32,694 nt of DNA from Microthrixaceae bacterium. GTDB lineage: Bacteria; Actinomycetota; Acidimicrobiia; Acidimicrobiales; Microtrichaceae. The notes beneath the pieces were generated by a model. That model was not told the origin of the DNA and did not search any database. It saw only the letters and a list, made by a program, of their open reading frames with translations. Shown piece by piece: positions 26,273 through 32,694 of this stretch. The position numbers and the translations under genes are program-made. Position 1 is the first letter of the stretch. The number at the start of each line of letters is the position of its first letter. The stretch spans positions 1 through 32,694 of the forward strand of contig JAOSKI010000014.1 of the NCBI GenBank assembly GCA_027493675.1. Direction: 5' to 3'.

Positions 26273-26830
26273 ATGATCGCGGTACACCAACCCGGCGTGT
26301 TCGGGTTCATCGTCGAGAACATCGGCGGAGGCGAGATCGTGGTGATCGCGTTCCTGGCATTGGTGGTGCTGGGACCAGAGCGCATACCGGAGATGGCACG
26401 TGGGGCGGGCCGGCTGATCAACAAGGTGCGCTCCATGAGCAGCGACCTTACCGGTGACATGGCCGATGTGATCAACGACCCATCGATGGGGCCGCTACGG
26501 GAGCTCGGTGAGTTGGCCACCCGGCCGCGCCAGAAGCTCGCGGAGTACGCGCTCGAGGCGGAGGCCGAGGAACGCCAGAGGCGAACCGAGAAGGCCTTGG
26601 AGGAGGCGACATCGCCGAACGTGGTCAGAGACGACCCCGTGGTGCCACGCCGCGCCGAGCACGACACCGCCGACGATCCGGCGGCCGAGCACGACACCGC
26701 CGACGATCCGGCGGCCGAGCACGACACCGCCGACGATCCGGCGGCCGAGCACGACACCGCCGACGATCCGGCGGCCGAGCACGACACCGCCGACGATCCG
26801 GCGGCCGAGCACGACAGGGCAGCGGGCTGA
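26273..26830 (+). CDS. tatA: Twin-arginine translocase subunit TatA/TatB with repeat tail
   Basis: 185 residues. One membrane helix (EIVVIAFLALVVLGPERIPE) is followed by the FGP-like hinge as LGPER and an amphipathic helix MARGAGRLINKVRSM. The glutamate before the membrane segment and the long acidic tail are more like TatB than TatA, so naming as tatA rests on context (next to tatC). A charged helix EYALEAEAEERQRRTEKALE follows. The tail is then five identical copies of AEHDTADDPA plus a partial sixth. It forms the folded-protein export channel with TatC. The frame is intact, probably because the repeat has a 30-base period. The tail is presumably cytosolic and disordered. Confidence 0.85.
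   Translation: MIAVHQPGVFGFIVENIGGGEIVVIAFLALVVLGPERIPEMARGAGRLINKVRSMSSDLTGDMADVINDPSMGPLRELGELATRPRQKLAEYALEAEAEERQRRTEKALEEATSPNVVRDDPVVPRRAEHDTADDPAAEHDTADDPAAEHDTADDPAAEHDTADDPAAEHDTADDPAAEHDRAAG
26654..26816 (+). repeat. 30-bp tandem repeat, five full copies plus 13 bases
   Basis: Unit GCCGAGCACGACACCGCCGA plus CGATCCGGCG, copied without visible change at 26654, 26684, 26714, 26744 and 26774, then a partial copy. It is in frame and codes for AEHDTADDPA. Identical copies suggest recent expansion, so copy number could differ between strains. Confidence 0.95.
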
Positions 26831-27656
26831 GTGTCACCCAGCGTGGGTCCGAGAATACTGAAGGGCGCAGAGCGCGATCCCGGCAACATGAGCCTGGGAG
26901 AGCACCTCCGCGAGTTGCGGAAGCGCCTCATCATCTGCCTCGCAGCGGTCGGGGTGGCACTGATACCGGCATGGTTCGCCTACCCGTGGCTGGTGGGCTT
27001 CCTGAACGCCCCCTATTGCGACGCACAGCAGTCTCTCGATCCCGAGTCGACCTGCAAGTTCCTCGAGACCAACATCCTGGATCCCTTCGCTCTTCGGATC
27101 CGTGTTGCCGGATGGGGTGCAGTGATCCTGGCCATGCCGGTACTGCTCTGGCAGGTGTGGCGCTTCATCGCCCCCTGGCCTGTATCGCAAGGAGCGCCGT
27201 TACGCCTTCGCGTTCGTCGCTTCGGGCACTGTCCTGTTCGCCCTGGGCGCTGCGATCGCCTACTACACCCTGACCAAGGCCACCGAGTTCCTGATCGGGA
27301 TAGCAGGCACAGACGTGGAGGTGAGGGCCGGAATAGGCAACTTCACGCGCCTTGCGCTGTTGATGATGGTGTCCTTCGGGATCGGCTTCCAGTTCCCGGT
27401 GGTCATGGTCACCCTCCAGGCCGTCGGGGTCGTCACTCCCAAGAAGCTTGCGTCGTGGAGGCGTCAGGCGGTCCTGTTGATCGTGCTCATCGCCGCCGGT
27501 ATCACCCCTTCCGGTGATCCGTTCAGCCTTTTCGCCCTGGCGATCCCGATGTACCTGCTGTTCGAGGTGAGCATCATCCTGGGCCGTCTCGGAAACCGCC
27601 GAAAGCGAAAGCGTGAGCAGGCCGCAGCGGCCGCAGCGGCTGATGGCCCCCGCTGA
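26831..27656 (+). CDS. tatC: Sec-independent protein translocase TatC (one frameshift)
   Basis: Six-helix membrane receptor for twin-arginine signal peptides. NMSLGEHLRELRKRLIICLA is the family's N-terminal signature. PFALRIRVAGWGAVILAMPV and LLWQVWRFIAP follow. An extra C near 27178 breaks the frame before GLYRKERRYAFAFVASGTVL and FALGAAIAYYTLTKATEFLI. LLMMVSFGIGFQFPVVMVTL and a conserved ITPSGDPFSLFALAIPMYLL come later, and the tail is KRKREQAAAAAAA. Corrected length is about 275 residues. GTG 26831 directly follows the tatA stop, and the 3' end overlaps the helicase start by 14 bases. Confidence 0.95.
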
Positions 27657-30321
27657 GGAGCCCGTGGGCACCGCATTCGACCACTCCTTCGCGCTTGATG
27701 AGTTCCAACTCCTTGCCGCAGAGGCGATCCACGACGGTCGCAACGTGCTGGTCGCCGCACCTACCGGTTCGGGCAAGACGGTGGCGGGGGAGATGGCCAT
27801 CGAGCAGGCGCTGCTGAGCAACGGCCGGGCGTTCTACACAACGCCCATCAAGGCTCTGTCGAACCAGAAGTTCCGTGACCTCTCGATCACGCTTGGGACG
27901 CACAGGGTCGGGCTGATGACAGGGGACCACGTGGTGAACCCCGCCCGCCGGTGGTGGTGATGACCACTGAGGTCCTGCGCAACATGGTCTACGCGGACTC
28001 CGAAGCGTTGGAGGACCTTCAGTGGGTTGTGCTTGATGAGGTGCATTTCCTCCAGGATGCATACCGCGGTGCGGTGTGGGAGGAGGTGTTGATCCACACG
28101 CCGGCGGGGGTCCGCTTCGCATGCCTCTCCGCCACCGTCTCGAACGCCGACGAGCTCGGGGCATGGATCGAATCCCTCCGGGGTCCGATGACCACCGTGG
28201 TGGAGCACCGACGCCCGGTGGCACTCGACGTGCTCTACCTCGTAGGGGATCGCACCGCGCAGGAGGATCATCTCGTGCCGCTGCTTCTCGACGGTGGGCC
28301 GAATCCGTCGTGCGAGCGCTTCGACCCCTCCGGCAGCCGATCCACCACGGCCCGAGGTGGCGCCCAAGGTGCAGCCAGGGGTGGGCGGCCGCGATCCAGG
28401 TTCCGCCCACCGCGACGCACCGACACCGTGGAGCGACTCGATGCCGAAGGCCTGCTACCGGCCATCTACTTCGTGTTCAGCCGCAAGGGTTGTGACGAGG
28501 CCGCGCAGCGGTGCTTCGCCGACGGGGTGCGTCTCACAGGCCCAGCAGAGGCGACGCGGATCAGGAGCATCATCGAGGAGGCCACGGCCGACATGTGCGA
28601 CGCGGATCTCGACGTCCTCGACTACGACCGGTTCACCGAGGCCGCCACTCGCGGGATCGCGCCGCATCACGCCGGGATGGTTCCCTCGTTCCGCGAGGCC
28701 GTGGAGCGCTGCTTCGCAGAAGGCCTCCTGGGGGTCGTCTTCGCGACTGAGACCCTCGCGCTCGGCGTCAACATGCCGGCGCGTTCGGTGGTGATCGAGC
28801 AGCTCAGCAAGTACTCCGGCGACGGCCACGCGATGCTCACCCCGGCACAGTTCACCCAACTCACCGGTCGTGCGGGCAGGCGGGGGGATCGACGATCGGG
28901 GAGCGGCGGTCGTGGCCTGGTCGCCTTGGGTCACCTCCGGCACCGCGGCGAAGCTGGCCGCGAGCCGCGAGTTCCCACTCGAGTCCTCGTTCCGGCCCAC
29001 CTACAACATGGTCGCGAACCTCGTGAGCCGCTACAGCGAGGATCAGGCCCGTTCCGTGCTGGGAAGGTCCTTCGCCCAGTTCCAGCGTGACGCAGCGCTC
29101 GTGGGTCGCCGCGCACACCTCGATCGCCTGTCAGCGGAAGTCTCTGAGGCGACCGCTGAGTTGGCCGGATTGGCGGTGGATCCCGCCGATGCGGCCTCCT
29201 ACCTGGAGCTGGTCGTAGCGGAGCGTCGTCAGGCGACGAGGACCGGGGTCGACGCCGAGGCAGTGCAGCGTTCCCTCTCCCGCCTCGTGCCCGGCGATTT
29301 GATCGAGCTCCCCGGTGGCGGTGGCCCCGGCCGACGCCTGCTGGTGGTGATCGCCACGTCGCAGCGCAAGCGGGGTGTGCAGGTGGACGCACTCACCGCA
29401 CGGGGGAAGGTCGTGCGCACCCACGGCGGTGACCTCGACCGACCGATCGAAGCCCTCGGCCACATCGATCTTCCAGTGCCATACCAACCCCGTGACCCCG
29501 CGTTCACCAAGGCGGCAGCATCACGACTCAGGCGTGTCAACCCCAAGCGCCTTCGCAGGGCGAAGCCCTCCGGAGCCCGTGGCGCCGGCGCGGGCGCTGC
29601 GGAGCTTCCTGCAGCCCGCAGGGCACTCGAGGCCCATCACCTGCATGGGCACCCCCAGCGGGAGCTGGTGGGTGACCTGGCCGCTCGGATAGCGGCTGCC
29701 CGACACTCGCAGGATCGCAGAGGCCAGGGCATGGGGCGAAGCAATGCCGACCTGTTGGAGCGGCTCGATGCGGTACGCCACGCCCTGGAGCACTTCGATC
29801 ACCTCGACGGTTGGAGGCTGACCGCGGCGGGACGACGCCTACGTTCGATCTTCCACGAATCCGACCTGCTGGTCTCGATCTCGATCGGCTCGGACCTCCT
29901 CGAGGGCCTCGATCCCCCTGACCTGGCCGCGATGGTGAGCTGCTTCACCCACGAGCACCGCGGAAGTGGACGGCCACCGCCACCTCGGCTACCGACGCGC
30001 GGACTGCAGGATCGCTTCGGCGAGCTCAGATCGCTGTGGCGGCGACTGTCGACTCAGGAGGCAGGCCTCGCCCTGCCCGTGACCCCTGAGCCGTCTGCGG
30101 GCTTCGCCACGGCCGCGCGCATGTGGTGCTCAGGTGCCGGACTCGGGATCTGCCTGGACGATGACCTCTCCGGTGGGGACTTCGTTCGCAATGCCCGGAA
30201 CCTGGTCGACCTGTTGTCCCAGGTTGCGGGGTTGGGTTCGCCCGGAACAGCATCCGCGGCGGCCGCCGCGGCCGATGTGATCAGTCGAGACGTCGTACTC
30301 GGAAGCGGTGCTCCGCGGTGA
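27643..30321 (+). CDS. helY: HelY-type Ski2-like DEAD/DEAH-box helicase (frameshifted)
   Basis: Large superfamily 2 helicase of about 893 residues after correction, related to mycobacterial HelY and RNA-exosome Ski2 enzymes. FALDEFQLLAAEAI is the Q-motif region. Motif I is APTGSGKTVAGEMA, Ia TTPIKALSNQKFRDL, II VVLDEVHFLQD (DEVH), III LSATVSN, IV/V YFVFSRKGCDEAAQ and TETLALGVNMPARSVV, VI QLTGRAGRRG. Shifts lie near 27950 (after DHVVNPA, into VVVMTTEVLRNMVY) and near 28890. The arginine-rich stretch 28310-28430 may hide two compensating indels. The C-terminal half includes a SH3-like GDLIELPGG region and the DSHCT end. ATG 27643 lies inside the end of tatC. Role: RNA remodelling, inferred. Confidence 0.9.
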
Positions 30322-30990
30322 CGGTGCGGCGTGGTGAGGACTGGGGTGAGCAGGGTCCGCTCGCGGTCGGCGCAGCCGTCGCGAGCACCGACGCGGAGCT
30401 CACAGACGCCGTGAGGCAGTTCCTCAGCGGCGATTCGGCGGTGTGCGGACCGTCAGGAGAGCGTCGCTTCGACCGGCGCGAGGCAGGCCTCATGGGAGGT
30501 GACCTGCACCATACGCTCGGTTCACCACGGCACACCGTCAGCGAGCTCCATGAAGGTCGCGGCATGCGGCTTCCGATCGATGTTTGCACCGTCGAGGTGC
30601 TGGACGGAGCCGAACCGGAGCGCGGGCTGTGCTTCTGTGCGCACCTGCTCGCGACCACGGGACGTGGATCACCTTTCGCAGGACACACGCTGGTGGCGAT
30701 GAACGCCGCCTACAGGGGTGGGGGCGAACCTGGCTCCCCGAGCGCACCCCGGCGACGGACTGATCGACACCATCGAGGGGTCTCTCGGGTTCTCTGATCG
30801 GCTGCGGGCCCGCAGGCGCTTCGTCACAGGAACCCATGTACCCCACCCGTCGCTCGTCACCCGGCGGGTTGCAGAGGCGGACTTCGAGTTCGCCTCCCCG
30901 GCGCGGTTGGTCCTGGATGGCCGAGACACGCTCCAAGCGCGGAGTTTCCGCATCAGGTGCCTTCCCGATGCGTTCACCGTGGTGGTCTGA
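30318..30990 (+). CDS. Diacylglycerol-kinase-like (YegS accessory-domain) protein (one frameshift)
   Basis: The C-terminal half is like the catalytic accessory domain of lipid kinases: NLAPRAHPGDGLIDTIEGSL, RARRRFVTGTHVPHPSLVTR and IRCLPDAFTVVV. The N-terminal part (WGEQGPLAVGAAVASTDAEL, GGDLHHTLG) is short and lacks a clear GGDGT nucleotide loop, as in small actinobacterial members of this group, so kinase activity is doubtful. The frame shifts near 30718 at a G run (AGGGGTGGGGGCGAA). Corrected length is about 223 residues. GTG 30318 overlaps the helicase stop in a GTGA, so the two are coupled. Substrate unknown. Confidence 0.72.
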
Positions 30991-31020
30991 GGCTTCCGAG
31001 GACACCGGCGCCCAGGCCGG

Positions 31021-31026
31021 TACCCT
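31021..31026 (+). promoter_or_regulatory. -10 element TACCCT of the alcohol dehydrogenase gene
   Basis: TACCCT ends 7 bases before the second of two adjacent ATGs (31034). That ATG gives MEAWLLDE and is preferred over 31031 on spacing. Confidence 0.5.
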
Positions 31027-31033
31027 CCAGATG

Positions 31034-32011
31034 ATGGAAGCCTGGCTGCTCGACGAATCACCCGGTACCTACAGGTGGGGGGATGTCGAGGACCCCGTTG
31101 CCGGACCGGGCCAGGTCCGCATCGAGGTTCGCGCTTCGGCGCTGAACCACATGGACCTCTGGTTGACAACGGGCATGCCGAAGCCGCCGTCGTATCCCCA
31201 TGTGCCGGGCAATGACGTAGCCGGGGTGATCGAAGCGGTCGGTGACGGAGTCAGCGGGTGGTCGGTGGGTGACGAGGTGGTGGTGAACACCGCTCTGGTT
31301 CCCGCAGAGGCCCTGTCGATGGGAGTGGAGTCGGTCCTCCACGAGGAGATGCGCCTGCTGGGGAGCACTGCAATGGCGGTCACGGCCGCTTCTGCGTGGT
31401 GGACGCGCATCAACTGGCGGCCAAGCCGAAGAACCGCACCTGGGCGGAGGTGGCCACATACCCGGTCTGTCTCACCACGGCGTGGAGGCTCCTGCGTCGG
31501 GCCCACCTGAAGCGGGGCGAGGTCGTGCTGGTCACTGGGATCGGTGGCGGTGTCGCAACCGCGGCGATGAGCCTCGCGCTGCACCTGGGAGCCGAGGTGG
31601 CGGTCACCTCGCGTGACCCCGAGAAGCGTGCAAGAGCGCTGGAGTTCGGGGCCTTCGCGGCCTTCGACAGCAAGGACGCGTTCCGGTGTCGGCCGACGTG
31701 GTCGTGGACAGCATCGGGCCTGCGGTGTAGAAGCCTGCGATACGTACGCTGAGGCGCGGCGGTCGCATGTGCATCTGCGGCGGCACCAGCGGCTCCAAGG
31801 TGGAGCTCGAGTTGCCACGGCTGTTCTTCAAGCAACTCGAGATCATCGGCGCGAGTTGCGGCAGCCAGGAGGAGTTCCAGGCCGCAACCGACTTCATGGC
31901 CGACGGCCTGGAGATGGTCATCGACGAGATACTGCCCTGTCGGAGTATCCACGAGCCCTGGAGCGCCTGCGCGAGGGAAACCAGTTCGGCAAGATCGTGC
32001 TCGAACACTGA
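31034..32011 (+). CDS. Medium-chain (zinc-type) alcohol dehydrogenase/quinone oxidoreductase family (broken frame)
   Basis: The N-terminal GroES-like domain is clear: MEAWLLDESPGTYRWGDVED, VRIEVRASALNHMDLWLTTG and PHVPGNDVAGVIEAVGDGVS with GDEVVVN. After a shift near 31360 come EHCNGGHGRFCVVDAHQLAA and the cofactor domain TWAEVATYPVCLTTAWRLLR, VVLVTGIGGGVATAAMSLAL and GAEVAVTSRDPEKRARALEF. Another shift near 31683 gives VSADVVVDSIGPAV, then an in-frame TAG at 31728 where Trp is expected, then KPAIRTLRRGGRMCICGGTS. A last shift near 31945 leads to SEYPRALERLREGNQFGKIV. Corrected length is about 325 residues. NAD(P)H-linked; substrate unknown. A disabled gene cannot be fully excluded. Confidence 0.8.
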
Positions 32012-32079
32012 CCACCCAGGTCGCCTTGACGCCGACCCATCGGCTCCGGTGCGTCGAACCGTCGTCACGCGGTCGGCAG

Positions 32080-32085
32080 TACCCT
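32080..32085 (+). promoter_or_regulatory. -10 element TACCCT of the M20 amidohydrolase gene
   Basis: TACCCT ends 6 bases before the ATG at 32092. GAACCGTCGTCACGCGGT lies just upstream (from 32056), a looser version of the GAACCGT text before pafA and the HxlR gene. Confidence 0.45.
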
Positions 32086-32091
32086 CGGAAC

Positions 32092-32694
32092 ATGGATCAC
32101 GATGCGCCACGTGAGAGCGCCTCCGGGGTGGACCTCCAGGGCCTGAAGGACCGTGCGAGCTCGCTGATCGACGATCTGGCGGACTTACTCATCGGGATCT
32201 CCCACGACCTGTGGGAGCATCCCGAGACGGCATTAGCGGAGCATCATGCGCACGACCTGCTCACAGAGCGTCTCGAGGCCCACGGAATGGACACGCGACG
32301 GTCCGCCTACGGCTTGGAGACCGCATTCGAGGCCTGTGGAGGGACCCACGGTCGTGAGGTGGCGGTGATCTGCGAATACGACGCCCTTCCTGGCATCGGT
32401 CATGCCTGTGTTACAACGTCATCGCCGCAGCCGGGCTCCCGGGCGGGCGTCGCTGCGGCCGTTGTCTCCCGAAAGGCGCAGGTGACGCGGCATCAGGTCC
32501 TCAGCTTTTTGCGGAGGAGGGTGGCAGGCAAGGTGCTCATGGCCGCAGAGGGGCCCTGGAGGGGCTGGTGGCGAAGCCCTGATGGTGCATCCGCCGACCA
32601 CGACCTCTCCTCGTTACAGACAGCATGTGATGCATCAGCTGCAAGGTGCTGGAGTCTTGTGTCCCAGTTACCAAAGGTTAACCTTAGCAATACG
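32092..32694 (+). CDS. M20-family amidohydrolase/peptidase, N-terminal part (cut by window end, frameshifted)
   Basis: Metal-dependent amidohydrolase like the AbgB/HipO group. ISHDLWEHPETALAEHHAHD, LLTERLEAHGMDTRRSAYGL, ETAFEACGG and VAVICEYDALPGIGHA are the standard N-terminal blocks, including the metal-site EYDALPGIGHACGHN. At 32407-32418 this breaks: bases for the expected GH of ACGHN are missing, and the other frame continues NVIAAAGL. AEEGG and ALMVHPPTTT, both expected further on, appear in different frames at about 32515 and 32578. The last 200 bases therefore hold several indels, and the gene runs off the window. The substrate cannot be predicted. Confidence 0.78.
   Translation, partial: MDHDAPRESASGVDLQGLKDRASSLIDDLADLLIGISHDLWEHPETALAEHHAHDLLTERLEAHGMDTRRSAYGLETAFEACGGTHGREVAVICEYDALPGIGHACVTTSSPQPGSRAGVAAAVVSRKAQVTRHQVLSFLRRRVAGKVLMAAEGPWRGWWRSPDGASADHDLSSLQTACDASAARCWSLVSQLPKVNLSNT

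Noticed and set aside
26654..26816. CRISPR array
   Set aside because: The 30-bp units are directly adjacent without spacers and are in frame within the TatA/B coding sequence.
28310..28430. Arg/Pro-rich insertion in HelY as a new domain
   Set aside because: This linker varies in the family, and the unusual composition is better explained by two compensating indels, as seen at other places in the window.
1..32694. tRNA, rRNA or other structured RNA genes
   Set aside because: No cloverleaf-like region, rRNA motif or known riboswitch core was recognised in the few intergenic gaps. Small RNAs cannot be excluded by eye.

Overview
The window looks like a piece of a high-GC actinobacterial chromosome. 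Support comes from a complete Pup-proteasome gene set (mpa/arc, dop, pup, prcB, prcA, pafA, pafB, pafC) followed by tatA/B, tatC and a HelY-type helicase, an order familiar from mycobacteria and other Actinomycetota. A CofG (coenzyme F420) gene and many GTG starts fit this. An uncultured Acidimicrobiia-like lineage is my best guess, but it is inference.

Layout. (1) 1-4664, minus strand: cofG (cut by the window edge), an HxlR-type regulator with a perfect palindrome over its promoter, transketolase, and a FIST-domain sensor-like protein. (2) 4771-9747, plus strand: a two-gene NDP-forming acyl-CoA synthetase, a class C D-Ala-D-Ala carboxypeptidase (DacB), and three small envelope or basic proteins, mostly coupled by 1-4 base overlaps. 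(3) 9815-12927: a tRNA-modification run, TtuB-like ubiquitin-fold sulfur carrier, TtuA 2-thiolase and TrmI m1A58 methyltransferase, followed by a CvpA/MarP-like membrane serine protease. (4) 12938-13181, minus: a small ferredoxin divergent from mpa. (5) 13498-24391: mpa, dop, a GH43-like lipoprotein, pup, prcB, prcA, pafA, a DUF3866 gene, pafB and pafC, which make up pupylation, depupylation, degradation and the PafBC regulator. (6) 24401-27656: signal peptidase I, a convergent GDPD-like gene, a zinc-ribbon protein and Tat translocase genes. (7) 27643-32694: HelY helicase, a diacylglycerol-kinase-like protein, a zinc-type alcohol dehydrogenase and an M20 amidohydrolase cut by the window end.

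Two general features matter to any reader. First, nearly every gene contains at least one 1-base frameshift, usually at a short homopolymer and in both directions, including genes that must work together. I read this as sequence error, not decay, and give gene coordinates across the shifts. Second, many start codons sit 6-9 bases downstream of a TAnnnT hexamer (TAGGGT, TAGCGT, TACCCT and similar) with no ribosome binding site, the signature of leaderless transcription. Several of these hexamers overlap the stop codon of the gene before. The most unusual local structures are the 23-bp duplication with a C-rich filler between prcB and prcA, the lipoprotein between dop and pup, and a second ubiquitin-fold modifier gene (TtuB-like) close to the Pup locus.
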